The position numbers and the translations under genes are program-made. 64,000 nucleotides of DNA, from NCBI GenBank assembly GCA_022820835.1, contig JAJEET010000158.1:59570-123569 (forward strand), read 5' to 3'. The notes beneath the pieces are model-generated. The model was not told the origin of the DNA and did no database searches. It worked only from the letters and a program-made list of their open reading frames with translations. Below, in pieces: positions 43,939 through 52,781 of the stretch. Position 1 is the first letter of the stretch. Each line of letters begins with the position of its first letter. The stretch comes from Candidatus Poribacteria bacterium (GTDB lineage: Bacteria; Poribacteria; WGA-4E; WGA-3G).

Positions 43939-44703
43939 ATGCGCACATTAGATATCCGAAATTTAACGCAAACTTTCACGCAGAAGGACACCCAGCTACA
44001 GGTGCTCGACAACTTAAACTTCTCTGTTGATTCGGGACAGTTCGTCGCCTTGTTGGGTCCCTCCGGTTGCGGCAAGAGCACGCTCTTTAATATTATCTCC
44101 GGGCTGCTCACACCGGATGCAGGGGAGATTTACCTCAACGGCGAGCACGTCTCCGGCAACACTGGCGATTTCGCCTATATGCAACAGAAAGACCTCCTAC
44201 TACCGTGGCGAACGGTTCTCAAAAATGTCCTCGTCGGTCCAGAAATTCACAATGAACCGCTTGTTACAGCGAAAACAGAGGCGCGACAGCGACTGATACA
44301 ACTCGGTCTGGGTGGATTTGAAAACAGTTACCCTATGCAGCTATCTGGCGGGATGCGTCAGCGCGTCGCACTCGCTCGGACACTCCTGTTTCGGAAGGAA
44401 ATCCTGCTTTTAGATGAACCCTTCGGCGCACTCGACGCGATGACACGCACTGTCATGCAGACCATCCTACTCGACATCTGGTCGGAAGACAAGCAGACCG
44501 TCCTACTTATCACTCACGACATTGAGGAGGCCCTTCTACTTGCAGATAAGGTCTACCTACTAACAGCTCGACCTGCAACGCTCAAAGCAGAGATACCTGT
44601 CCCTTTAGCACGTCCGCGAGACATAACAGATACTGCGCTCATTCACCTGAAAAAAGAGATGCTAACGTTACTTCAAGTCGAAATGTCAACCGCTTTCGAT
44701 TGA
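43939..44703 (+). CDS. ABC transporter ATP-binding protein, nitrate/sulfonate/taurine type
   Basis: 254 residues. Walker A GPSGCGKST, Q-loop YMQQKDLLLPWRTVL, signature LSGGMRQRVALARTL, Walker B ILLLDEPFGALD and switch His in LLITHDIEEAL are all intact. The short Q-loop LLPW motif and C-terminal ARPRDI place it with SsuB/TauB/NrtD importers. Its permease and binding protein are not in this window; the gene at 3984 belongs to another binding-protein class. It sits 14 bases after DUF58. Confidence 0.93.
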   Translation: MRTLDIRNLTQTFTQKDTQLQVLDNLNFSVDSGQFVALLGPSGCGKSTLFNIISGLLTPDAGEIYLNGEHVSGNTGDFAYMQQKDLLLPWRTVLKNVLVGPEIHNEPLVTAKTEARQRLIQLGLGGFENSYPMQLSGGMRQRVALARTLLFRKEILLLDEPFGALDAMTRTVMQTILLDIWSEDKQTVLLITHDIEEALLLADKVYLLTARPATLKAEIPVPLARPRDITDTALIHLKKEMLTLLQVEMSTAFD

Positions 44704-44739
44704 AACAATCCGCGTGGAATCAGTTTTTAACCCCGAACG

Positions 44740-45627
44740 CTATTCTTCCGAATCCTTGGTCAATTCGTGCCAAAATGAACGTGATGGACGGTTCATATTG
44801 TCAAACATCTCGTAATCCCCTTTCTTACAGAATTCATAAAGTGCTTTAGTCAACGGAATTTCAAATCCCGATGCCTCTGCCGCTGCGAGGAAATACGGCA
44901 ACTCAGGATATTTCACGACGAGTTTCTTACCCGTGCCATCAACGATACGCTTGGCAATCCTATCGAACTCGCCGCGCCATCCACTCCCCATACCGACCAC
45001 ATTGCGGATTGCAACCGGATCTACACCGGCACAGACCCCAAATGCCATCGCCTCCATGTACGCTGCAGCACCGAGTCCCATTGCTAACTGGTTCACACCT
45101 TTGACAATCTGACCAGAGCCGATCGGACCACAATACACCACATATTTCGATTCACCGAGGATCTCTAAAATAGAACGGCATTTTTCGACAGCCGATGCCT
45201 CACCACCGACAAAGATGCGAAGTGTCCCCGTTTCAGAGTCGTTCGGTCCACCGCTCACCGGCGCGTCTATCAGCGTTGCTCCTTTTTCAGCAAGTGCAGT
45301 CGCCAAGTTTCGAGTCCTTTCCACCTCTGTCGTCCCTAAGTCAATAAATACCTGACCGTCACGCGCATTTGGGATGAAGTATTCTTCGGCAACGCTGCAA
45401 AAAACGTCGGACGAACGCAAACTGGTCATAACAATATCGCTATTTTTGACGACTTCAATTGTGCCTTTACCCGCAGTCGCGCCTGTAGCAGCGAGTGCCG
45501 CGCATTTCTCTGCATCAATATCGTATCCGATGAGTGGGTATCCAGCATTGTGAAGATTCTTCGCCATCTTGCCACCCATATTCCCAAGTCCAATAAAACC
45601 GATTCGGGGAAGTTGTTCAGATTTCAT
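44740..45627 (-). CDS. 3-hydroxyisobutyrate dehydrogenase-like NAD(P) oxidoreductase
   Basis: 295 residues from ATG 45627 (AGGA 6 bases before), preferred to a TTG five codons upstream. Rossmann motif GFIGLGNMGGKMAKNL, substrate motif DAPVSGGPNDSETGTL, and the catalytic lysine in GSGQIVKGVNQL mark the beta-hydroxyacid dehydrogenase family. These oxidise 3-hydroxy acids such as 3-hydroxyisobutyrate or tartronate semialdehyde. Substrate uncertain. A promoter lies at 45706-45734. Confidence 0.9.
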   Translation of the reverse strand: MKSEQLPRIGFIGLGNMGGKMAKNLHNAGYPLIGYDIDAEKCAALAATGATAGKGTIEVVKNSDIVMTSLRSSDVFCSVAEEYFIPNARDGQVFIDLGTTEVERTRNLATALAEKGATLIDAPVSGGPNDSETGTLRIFVGGEASAVEKCRSILEILGESKYVVYCGPIGSGQIVKGVNQLAMGLGAAAYMEAMAFGVCAGVDPVAIRNVVGMGSGWRGEFDRIAKRIVDGTGKKLVVKYPELPYFLAAAEASGFEIPLTKALYEFCKKGDYEMFDNMNRPSRSFWHELTKDSEE

Positions 45628-45705
45628 AATTTTCCTATTCAATTATAGATGTTGAACTCATAGCGTACAAGTTCTTTTCGTCCACTGTACTGTCTCTGCT
45701 CAGAA

Positions 45706-45734
45706 AGTATAGCATCGTAAAAGAGAAATGACAA
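45706..45734 (-). promoter_or_regulatory. Promoter of the hydroxyacid dehydrogenase gene
   Basis: On the minus strand TTGTCA (45729-45734), 17 bases, TATACT (45706-45711). Confidence 0.6.
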
Positions 45735-45810
45735 GAAGAATCAAGCCTCTGAAAACTGCTAACTGAAAACTAAAAACCATTCCGCCATTAACAAGATTTC
45801 CAAATTTCCG

Positions 45811-45838
45811 TTGACTTTTCCATTATATATGTTATACT
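45811..45838 (+). promoter_or_regulatory. Promoter of the secreted protein/Gfo-Idh pair
   Basis: TTGACT (45811-45816), 16 bases, TATACT (45833-45838). The leader to the ATG at 45902 is about 57 bases. Confidence 0.65.
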
Positions 45839-45901
45839 GCTACAACTCACTGTAAATATAATATTTCCAACCCAATGAATCAAAAAAAGGAGTTCTGAAG
45901 A

Positions 45902-46657
45902 ATGATACACGCGATAAGATGCGCCTTGATTCTAACGTTACTCACTTTTGTAGCATTTGATGCCTCAGCAGAAATTTTGCTACAAGAAGATTTTGAGGGT
46001 GAATTGGATTTAACGACCAAATGGCAGACAAACACGCCGAAATTCGTTTACCCAAAGGACGGTATCCTCTATTTGGACCAAGGGAAATCCGGTGGAGACT
46101 ATGTAAGTCTCCGATCTCTTCAGCACTACAACGATGCCATCATCTACTATGAATGGTTCATCATAGAATGGAGCGGACAGGGAGACGGCGGCGGCGCGTT
46201 AAGGCAGACACCACTCGGTTCTTATTGGATGCGCTGGTGGGGACGAGCCAATGTCAAAGTAACGACAAATAAAGATGGACCCGTTAACGCTTGGCAACCC
46301 TTTCCTGTAAAAGGTGGACAAGCACAGGCGAACTACGCACAAGGTTCCGAGCATTTCATACTGAAAGCGGCGTTAATGACGCAGGAAAAGCGCGTCACCG
46401 TTCATATATGGGATGCCACTGAGAAAGAACCGATACAGGTCGCCGAATGGGAAATAAAGGACAATACCTATAAATCCGGAAACATCAGCTTTGACTGCTG
46501 GAAATTCGGTATCTATGGCGTTGATAACGTGATTGTTGCTACACCAGAACACGAAGAAGAGATCTTCGCCGATAACTTTGATCCACACGGACTTGCCGTT
46601 GAATCTGTTAATAAACTGGCAACTACTTGGGGACACCTGAAATCGAATCATCAATAA
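45902..46657 (+). CDS. Secreted beta-sandwich protein (DUF1080-like)
   Basis: 251 residues. Signal peptide 1-23 (ALILTLLTFVAFDASA). The mature part begins LLQEDFEGELDLTTKWQTN and has SYWMRWWGRANVKV, TVHIWDATEKEPIQVAEW and SFDCWKFGIYGVDNVIV, a jelly-roll pattern like the 3-keto-disaccharide-hydrolase/DUF1080 or concanavalin-like proteins. It sits 18 bases ahead of a Gfo/Idh gene behind a shared promoter. The pairing suggests action on a carbohydrate, first outside and then inside the cell, but this is inferred only. Confidence 0.7.
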   Translation: MIHAIRCALILTLLTFVAFDASAEILLQEDFEGELDLTTKWQTNTPKFVYPKDGILYLDQGKSGGDYVSLRSLQHYNDAIIYYEWFIIEWSGQGDGGGALRQTPLGSYWMRWWGRANVKVTTNKDGPVNAWQPFPVKGGQAQANYAQGSEHFILKAALMTQEKRVTVHIWDATEKEPIQVAEWEIKDNTYKSGNISFDCWKFGIYGVDNVIVATPEHEEEIFADNFDPHGLAVESVNKLATTWGHLKSNHQ

Positions 46658-46675
46658 ACAGAAAGGAATTCAAAG

Positions 46676-47656
46676 ATGACGAAATGCGCGCTTATTAGTG
46701 GTAGAGGCATGGGAATGATGCACGGTGGAAACTTTCACGCCCATCCGGATGCGGAGGTCGTGGCTGTCTGCGATATGGATCCTGAACTCCTCGCGAAGGC
46801 GAAAGAACACTTTGGCGTACCGGGGTATCCAACAATCGAGGAACTCTTAGCGAATTGTGACGCTGAACTTGTTCTCCTCATCGTTAACGAAACCCGGCGC
46901 GTCCCACCGCTGCGGGAGTTGCTTGAAGCCGGACGGAATGTATTCACGGAAAAACCTCTCTGTGGATTGGAGGGACAAGCACGATTACGTGAAGAAGACC
47001 TCGGAATCGCTGCACCTGCTATCGCAACGTGGCGAGATTCCAACCTCAAATTCGGAATCGACTTCAACTACCGATTTATGCACCACTTCCGAAAACTTCA
47101 TGACGATGTTGCTGAGGGGCGGTTGGGTGAAATCCAGATGGTACACGCCCGCGCCCATTTCAACTGCTGGTCCCATGTCATTGATCAGATCCTCTGGACA
47201 GTCGGCAGACCAGAATGGGTGAGTGTTGTTGGAGATCCGAATGAATCTGGTGGCTGGCGGCGACTTATCCATATCGGTTGGGAAAACGGGGTCATCGGCT
47301 CCCTCAGTGGCACCAACCTGTGGGGATACGACGATCACCCGCTCCGAGTCAAAGTACTCGGGAACGAATTTTACGCCGAGGCAAAAGGGTTGGAAGGTTC
47401 ATATTGCCGACGAAAAGCGAATAACTCCGAAATAGAGGAAGTCTGGGAAGCAGAGGCGGGAAAACCAGAGATGCCAGAATCCTTCAAAAGAATGGCTGAC
47501 GGTGTGGTCACAGCGATGCATGCCGATACGCCGTTCCCCGCAGACGGTGAAGCCGCATGGAATGAACTCCTATTTGAGGCGGCAGTACACAGGTCGGCTC
47601 TACAGAATAACGCGCGTGTATTCCTCGCAGATGTAGAAGCAGACGCATTCGCCTAA
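46676..47656 (+). CDS. Gfo/Idh/MocA family oxidoreductase
   Basis: 326 residues. Rossmann start CALISGRGMGMMHGGNF, the second-strand acidic residue in VVAVCDMDPE, and the EKPL motif in VFTEKPLCG mark the NAD(P)-binding half; the C-terminal half has the open beta sheet (FGIDFNYRFMHHFRKLHDD, HARAHFNCWSHVIDQILW). Members oxidise sugars, inositols or amino sugars. AAAGGA lies 8 bases before the ATG. Confidence 0.9.
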   Translation: MTKCALISGRGMGMMHGGNFHAHPDAEVVAVCDMDPELLAKAKEHFGVPGYPTIEELLANCDAELVLLIVNETRRVPPLRELLEAGRNVFTEKPLCGLEGQARLREEDLGIAAPAIATWRDSNLKFGIDFNYRFMHHFRKLHDDVAEGRLGEIQMVHARAHFNCWSHVIDQILWTVGRPEWVSVVGDPNESGGWRRLIHIGWENGVIGSLSGTNLWGYDDHPLRVKVLGNEFYAEAKGLEGSYCRRKANNSEIEEVWEAEAGKPEMPESFKRMADGVVTAMHADTPFPADGEAAWNELLFEAAVHRSALQNNARVFLADVEADAFA

Positions 47657-47666
47657 AGATGTGTAC

Positions 47667-47793
47667 AGGCGCGCTTTTAAGCAACCTATTATGGTAGGAG
47701 CAAGCTACGCTCGCGATTCCTAACGATGGCTTTATATGGCGGGAGCAAACTACGCTTGCGATTCCTAACAATTACCACCACAAAAGCGCGCCT
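47667..47793. repeat. Nested repeat cassette between convergent genes (family B)
   Basis: Two 37-bp direct copies, ATGG(T/C)(A/G)GGAGCAA(G/A)CTACGCT-type, lie at 47691-47727 and 47736-47772, each imperfectly palindromic (GGAGC...GCGATTCC). They are enclosed by a perfect 12-bp inverted repeat AGGCGCGCTTTT (47667-47678) / AAAAGCGCGCCT (47782-47793). The cassette fills the gap between two convergent genes and should fold as a large hairpin, plausibly a bidirectional terminator. Confidence 0.75.
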
Positions 47794-47798
47794 CCACT

Positions 47799-48851
47799 TT
47801 AAGCAGCTCCACCTCTAACAGCAATCTTGATTGCATCCTTTCCATCTAAGTGATAACTACCATGAAGCGCATCAAATCCTTTAGGTACATCCTCTAACGG
47901 AAGAATATGGCTGACAAACCCTTCAAAAAGTGAAGCGTGTTTTTCGAGCATCGGGATAGCACGGAGGAAGTGCTTCCTTTCAAAACCCCATCCGGCTTCC
48001 AGCCGCAGGTTTTTACGCATTAGCATCTGGTTCGGATTGCAATCAAAGCTGCCAACATCCACGAAATGCCCGTAGACGACATACGTGCCGCCATACCTGA
48101 TATAGTCCAAACCTTCTGGGATAGCAGCGAAAAAACCTGTACATTCGTAGACGACATCTGCCCCCTCGCCTTGTGAGGTGTTTTCTCGGACAATCCGCTT
48201 CCGTTCCTCTGGATCAGGCACCTCGGCAATGTCGATGATGAGATCTGCCCCTAACCTTTTCGCCATCTCAAGTCTTCCGGGGGGACCACCGACGACGATC
48301 AGCCTACCTGCACCTGAGACTCTTGCCCAATTAAGCGCAAGCAGCCCGATGGGACCGGTTCCCTGGATCACAACGGTATCCCCGAATTCGATTTTTCCAC
48401 GTGATACACAATGCGCTGCACATGAGGCGGGTTCCGCGAGAACGGCAATCTCCGGCGGTAGATCGGTTTTAAGGAACATATTTGTTGACGGATTTGAAAG
48501 GTAGATGTATTCACTAAAGCCACCGCGTAGATACGGTGCTTCTTCCGATGGAGAAAAACCGAGCCCTCCACTCGGAGAAAGCGCAACTCTATCTCCGACT
48601 TTAATAGGATTTCCGAGGTAGTCCGTTTCGACGCCTTCCCCCAAAGTATCAATTACACCCACGTTCTCGTGTCCGAGAATAATATCGTGTTTGATATGCT
48701 GAAATTCCCAGTTGTGGAGGTCGGTGCCGCAAATACCACCTAACTCCTGACGCACGAGTACTGTGCCAGGCTCCGGGTCAACAATCGGATACTCTCGGAT
48801 TTCAAAATCTTTACCACTCATCACCGTGGCCCGCGCGGTTCTGGTTCCCAT
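47799..48851 (-). CDS. MDR-family zinc-type alcohol dehydrogenase, no structural zinc site
   Basis: 350 residues. Catalytic zinc residues: Cys in GGICGTDLHNW, GHEN, and Glu in the 150 region; Rossmann GTGPIGLLALNWARVSGAG. The four-Cys structural-zinc lobe is missing: after GHEN the protein runs GVIDTLGEGVETDYLGNPIK without a cysteine cluster. Similar shortened forms act on sugars or polyols such as sorbitol and threonine. AAGGAG 7 bases before the ATG. Confidence 0.9.
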   Translation of the reverse strand: MGTRTARATVMSGKDFEIREYPIVDPEPGTVLVRQELGGICGTDLHNWEFQHIKHDIILGHENVGVIDTLGEGVETDYLGNPIKVGDRVALSPSGGLGFSPSEEAPYLRGGFSEYIYLSNPSTNMFLKTDLPPEIAVLAEPASCAAHCVSRGKIEFGDTVVIQGTGPIGLLALNWARVSGAGRLIVVGGPPGRLEMAKRLGADLIIDIAEVPDPEERKRIVRENTSQGEGADVVYECTGFFAAIPEGLDYIRYGGTYVVYGHFVDVGSFDCNPNQMLMRKNLRLEAGWGFERKHFLRAIPMLEKHASLFEGFVSHILPLEDVPKGFDALHGSYHLDGKDAIKIAVRGGAA

Positions 48852-48870
48852 TGCAAAACTCCTTCCTATT

Positions 48871-48901
48871 GTAGGAGCGAACTTTGGTCGCGACTCCCTA
48901 C
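48871..48901. repeat. Family B palindrome, third copy
   Basis: GTAGGAGCGAACTTTGGTCG and CGACTCCCTAC form an imperfect palindrome like the two units at 47691 and 47736. It lies between the two MDR genes. Confidence 0.6.
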
Positions 48902-48904
48902 GTT

Positions 48905-49900
48905 TTATTCGGATTCAACTTTAATAATTACTTTACCGAGTTTCTCACCCGTAAAAAGTGATACAAACGCCTTTGGCGTATTCTCTAAGCCTTCTACGAT
49001 TGTCTCTTCCCACCGTATTCTGCCCTCGGATATCCATTGCCGCATATCACGATAAAATTCAGCGTTCCGTTCTGTGAAATCAGTAACGATAAATCCCTGT
49101 AATCGAATCCGCTTACCGATGGCAGAACTGAGATTTGTGGGACCAGGGGTGGGTTCGATATCGTTGTATTGCGAGATCATGCCGCATAACGGGATGCGTC
49201 CGTGCATGTTCATCACTGCAAGCGCAGCCTGAAGATGTCTGCCACCGACGTTCTCAAAATAGATGTCAAGTCCATCAGGACAATGTTTTCTGAGTTCGGC
49301 TTCCAAGTCATCTACATTTTTATAGTTAAAAGCTGCATCAACGCCCGCTGTTTCAAGTAGCCACGCGACTTTCTGGTCTGAGCCTGCACTCGCTACAACT
49401 CGGCAGCCTTTTATTTTTGCGATCTGGCAAACGATTGAACCGACCGCTCCCGCCGCAGCGGAGACAAAAACCGTCTCATTCGGTTTCGGTTGACCGACCT
49501 CCAGAAACCCGAAGTAGGCAGTTCGACCGGGCATCCCGACAGCACCCAAAAATGATTGCAGCGGCGCAATTGTCGTATCAACAGCGGTCACATGCGCTGC
49601 CGGCGCGATGTAATAGTCGCGCCACCCTAACGGACCCGTCACGTAATCACCAACTTTAAACCGATCGCTATTTGAATGCACTATCTTTCCGGCACACCCG
49701 CCTTCGAGTGCTTGACCGGGTTGTGCAGACCGCATGCCACCACGCATATACGGGTCTACTGACGTGTACAAGTTTTGAACTAACACCTCGCCTGCCGCGG
49801 GTTCGTTAAGCTGAACTTCAACAAGTTCAAAATCGTTCTCCTTGGGCATACCGACGATCCGATCCCTCAGACGAATTTGGCGACTTACAATGTTCGGCAT
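48905..49900 (-). CDS. NADPH-dependent enal/enone reductase-like MDR protein
   Basis: 331 residues. No catalytic zinc residues. The nucleotide site AAAGAVGSIVCQIAKIKG and the substrate-side signature LGAVGMPGRTAYFGFLEVG with DPYMRGGMRS match the leukotriene-B4-dehydrogenase / CurA group, which reduces alpha,beta-unsaturated ketones. CGMISQYND is another family landmark. GGAG precedes the ATG. A promoter lies at 49952-49979. Confidence 0.9.
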   Translation of the reverse strand: MPNIVSRQIRLRDRIVGMPKENDFELVEVQLNEPAAGEVLVQNLYTSVDPYMRGGMRSAQPGQALEGGCAGKIVHSNSDRFKVGDYVTGPLGWRDYYIAPAAHVTAVDTTIAPLQSFLGAVGMPGRTAYFGFLEVGQPKPNETVFVSAAAGAVGSIVCQIAKIKGCRVVASAGSDQKVAWLLETAGVDAAFNYKNVDDLEAELRKHCPDGLDIYFENVGGRHLQAALAVMNMHGRIPLCGMISQYNDIEPTPGPTNLSSAIGKRIRLQGFIVTDFTERNAEFYRDMRQWISEGRIRWEETIVEGLENTPKAFVSLFTGEKLGKVIIKVESE

Positions 49901-49951
49901 CTTTTCTCCTATTGTTGATAACGTAATCTTGCTTCAAACAGTATTAATGCA

Positions 49952-49979
49952 ATGATAGCATATGTAAAGAAAAAGTCAA
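49952..49979 (-). promoter_or_regulatory. Promoter of the enone-reductase-like gene
   Basis: On the minus strand TTGACT (49974-49979), 16 bases, TATCAT (49952-49957), 51 bases upstream of the start codon. Confidence 0.6.
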
Positions 49980-50077
49980 GGTTAAGAGCATTCGGCTGCG
50001 GAATCATTCAGTTCTCGCATAGGAGGAAACTCCAATTCCCGATATGTTTTTGTAGAGACATTCATGACCGATTTTGT

Positions 50078-50106
50078 TTGTCAAAATTCATTAAGCGCGG
50101 TAGAAT
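50078..50106 (+). promoter_or_regulatory. Promoter of the methyltransferase gene
   Basis: TTGTCA (50078-50083), 17 bases, TAGAAT (50101-50106), 50 bases before the ATG. Confidence 0.55.
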
Positions 50107-50156
50107 GAAGGATAAATCTGCACAAGGGACAGTCTACCCTTAACTTAGGAGAAAAA

Positions 50157-50930
50157 ATGAACGATCTCCCTCGCGAGTTTCTTAGAACAGATTTCGGGCA
50201 TGAGGTATATGATGGTTGGTATCTTGAACACGGCAGTTATAATTTTGAGGCACCAGAGTTTGTAGAAAGGCATTTCCCTTTCTATAAAAAAGCACTGCTG
50301 TTATCTAAAGATGACAAAATATTAGAGGCGGGCTGCGGAATTGGCAGTTATTCACGCGAATTTGCCCGGCGTGGTTATCATGTTGTTGGTATGGACCTAT
50401 CACCCAACTTTCTCTCAGAAGCTGAAAAAATCACACAACACGAAAACTTAGAGATTGAGTTCATTTTTGGTGACTATAATGAAATGAACTTTGAAGAAAA
50501 ATTTACTGTTATTTTTTTTGAAGGCTCGTTTTTCTATCAATCCAAGGAAGGTTTGATATCGCTTTTAAGCCGAATTCACAAGGCACTTACATCTAATGGC
50601 AGGGTCTACTTTGTGCATAAAAATCCATCAATATGGAAAAAGGGGTACCCAATCGCCAATTGGAGTCAAACTAAGAAGAACGTGTTTGTTTTACAAAAAG
50701 CGGAGTATGACGAAAATGATGGCGTAGAAAAATGCCTTTGGCTTAAAATAGATTTAGAAACACATAAACATTACAAATGCGACTTTTCTGTTATGCATCT
50801 TCCTCCAGATGAACTCAAGAACTGTCTTATGGCAGCAGGATTTATGGATTTCCATTTCCACAAGAAACGTAGGTTAGGAAACTTTGATCCAAAGAATGAT
50901 AATGACTTTTCTGTAGTGGCAAGAAAGTAA
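50157..50930 (+). CDS. Class I SAM-dependent methyltransferase
   Basis: 257 residues. Motif I EAGCGIGSYSREFARRGY with the acidic post-I residue in VVGMDLSP; motif II-III IFFEGSFFYQS and GRVYFVHKNPS follow. No membrane or signal segment. The base composition of this gene is visibly more AT-rich and its Lys/Phe codons more AAA/TTT biased than those of its neighbours, which suggests lateral acquisition. GGAG precedes the ATG. The substrate is unknown. Confidence 0.85.
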   Translation: MNDLPREFLRTDFGHEVYDGWYLEHGSYNFEAPEFVERHFPFYKKALLLSKDDKILEAGCGIGSYSREFARRGYHVVGMDLSPNFLSEAEKITQHENLEIEFIFGDYNEMNFEEKFTVIFFEGSFFYQSKEGLISLLSRIHKALTSNGRVYFVHKNPSIWKKGYPIANWSQTKKNVFVLQKAEYDENDGVEKCLWLKIDLETHKHYKCDFSVMHLPPDELKNCLMAAGFMDFHFHKKRRLGNFDPKNDNDFSVVARK

Positions 50931-50946
50931 TGGTAACAGGAGCAAT

Positions 50947-51032
50947 ATGAAAGTCGAAAAACCGAAAGAGAAATATGATCAATTAATTACTTGAAAGAAA
51001 TCGGATTTCTTGATACGCTATACAGCAGATAG
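50947..51032 (+). pseudogene. Short frameshifted coding remnant after the methyltransferase
   Basis: An ATG with AGGAG ahead opens MKVEKPKEKYDQLIT and stops at 50994; in the next frame LKEIGFLDTLYSR continues to 51032. Read together the two pieces look like one broken small gene or a degraded start of a larger one. Length is too short for a family call. Confidence 0.3.
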
Positions 51033-51076
51033 GATTTAGGTCTACACCGTAGGGTACAAGCAAAAGGAGTTTTGCC

Positions 51077-51835
51077 ATGCCACAACCTCCTATTTTTCAT
51101 CCGTACACATTTGGTGAAGAGGAGCAAAAGAAGATGGATCGGGACGGACATTTTGTTTTCCCCGGTTTACTCACAGCAGAGGCACAGGAGAACCTAACAC
51201 GCGCGCTCTCACATATCCACGAACTCTCGCGTACGTCAACGGAAGGACATGAACCGAACCGGTTTTCAGCGGAATACGATAGTTACCTCGAAAGCATCAT
51301 CGCACATCCGCAGATGCTTGAACTTGCTCGGAAGGTCCTCGGTGAAGAAATCCGATACGACCACTGTGTGAGTCTCAATCGTCCGGGTGGTAACGGTGGC
51401 ATCGGCTGGCATAGCCACGGATATTCAGATGACGACCCGAGTTTGGGGTTCGTCCGTATTTTTTTCTATGTCAACGGATTTGCACCTGACGATGGCGGTT
51501 TGAGGGCTGTGCCGGGAAGCCATCTCTATCGGGATGCAAGGATCCATGCACGAACGGACGAAGCACTGCGCGAAGGTTGGCTTGTCGGAAGAAAGCACCC
51601 AGAAACAGGGGAACCCCTTGATATTGAGGCACTCTCGGCATCGGCCGGCACTGTCGCTTTGATGTGGACGCATGCCGCACACGCTGTGTCACCAAGAAAA
51701 CCGGATAGCGATACGCGTTGGTGTGTCGTTTACGCCTATCGTAACCCCGGCAGACCCTCTGGTGCACGTTGGATTACCCCCGAATTTGAACGAAAATCGA
51801 TACCGGGTGCTGAAGGCTTGATGTCCCTTTATTAG
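51077..51835 (+). CDS. PhyH-like oxygenase, copy 1, with HSH in place of HxD
   Basis: 252 residues. The fold matches the phytanoyl-CoA dioxygenase family (SLNRPGGNGGIGWHSHGYSDD, VPGSHLYRD, GTVALMWTHAAHAVSPRK). The first metal pair reads H112-S-H114 where family members have HxD/E; H202 is the distal His and R214 the likely 2-oxoglutarate Arg. AAAGGAG stands before the ATG. It is followed 102 bases later by a paralogue of identical length, clearly a tandem duplication. Confidence 0.87.
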   Translation: MPQPPIFHPYTFGEEEQKKMDRDGHFVFPGLLTAEAQENLTRALSHIHELSRTSTEGHEPNRFSAEYDSYLESIIAHPQMLELARKVLGEEIRYDHCVSLNRPGGNGGIGWHSHGYSDDDPSLGFVRIFFYVNGFAPDDGGLRAVPGSHLYRDARIHARTDEALREGWLVGRKHPETGEPLDIEALSASAGTVALMWTHAAHAVSPRKPDSDTRWCVVYAYRNPGRPSGARWITPEFERKSIPGAEGLMSLY

Positions 51836-51937
51836 GGTAGCCGTGACGAATTATGCAAAATACCAAACCCGTATTCTGCCCGCACATTTGCGTAATTCTA
51901 AAATCTACCATAAAATGCGTAAACTTAGGAGTTTTTA

Positions 51938-52696
51938 ATGCCACAAAGTCCGATTTTTCATGCTTATACCTTCGGGGATCAAGAGCGCAAAGAATTAGAT
52001 CATATCGGCCATTTTGTGCTGCCTAAACTTCTTACTATTGATGCTCAAACACGATTGACAGAATCGCTGGCTCGGGTTGAATCGCTTATACCGGGTTGCC
52101 AAAAAGGGTATGAACCGAACAGATTCGCCGCGGAATATGATAGTTATCTCGAAAGTCTGATCGGACACCCCCAAATGCTTAAACTCGCGCGTGAAGTGCT
52201 GGGGGAAGAAATTCGATACGATCACTGCGTGAGTCTCAATCGTCCAGGAGGCAATAATGGTGCCGGATGGCATAGCCACGCATACGCTGAAGACGATCCG
52301 CGCTACGGTTTTGTCCGTATCTTCTTCTATGTTAATGGATTTGGGGCGGATGATGGCGGTTTGAAGGCGGTCCCCGGTAGCCATCTATACCGAGATCCCA
52401 AAATTCAGGCGGCAACGGATGAAGCCTTACGAGAAGGTTGGTTGGCAGGAAAAACGCATCCTGAGACGGATGAGCCGTTAGAAATTGAGTCATTATCGGT
52501 ACCGCCAGGAACGGTCGTCCTGATGTGGACGCATGCCGCGCATGCGGTAACACCAAGAAAACAAGAGAGTGATACCAGATGGACAGTCGTTTATGGATAT
52601 TATAAACCCGGTAAAGACCCAGGTGAGAGGTGGATTACACCGGAATTTGAGCGAAAACATATCCTTGGTGCAGAAGGATTGATGTCTCCTTATTAA
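51938..52696 (+). CDS. PhyH-like oxygenase, copy 2, with HSH in place of HxD
   Basis: 252 residues, same length as copy 1 and similar throughout (EYDSYLES, VSLNRPGGN, GWHSHAYAEDD, GLKAVPGSHLYRD, THAAHAVTPRK, ITPEFERK). H112-S-H114, H202 and R214 are conserved. The most divergent part is residues 15-60. GGAG lies before the ATG. The two copies are followed by a sulfatase, 86 bases on, and may serve one pathway. Confidence 0.87.
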   Translation: MPQSPIFHAYTFGDQERKELDHIGHFVLPKLLTIDAQTRLTESLARVESLIPGCQKGYEPNRFAAEYDSYLESLIGHPQMLKLAREVLGEEIRYDHCVSLNRPGGNNGAGWHSHAYAEDDPRYGFVRIFFYVNGFGADDGGLKAVPGSHLYRDPKIQAATDEALREGWLAGKTHPETDEPLEIESLSVPPGTVVLMWTHAAHAVTPRKQESDTRWTVVYGYYKPGKDPGERWITPEFERKHILGAEGLMSPY

Positions 52697-52781
52697 CAAA
52701 TTGGTAGTTGGTAAAGAGAGACTTAGCCTGATGAAAAATCTTTTAACTCATGACCGACAACTGATAACTCTTAAAGCAGCC

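Noticed and set aside
52701..52781. Longer N-terminus of the second sulfatase from a TTG
   Set aside because: The stretch is repeat-like spacer text, with no ribosome site; sulfatase homology begins after ATG 52782.
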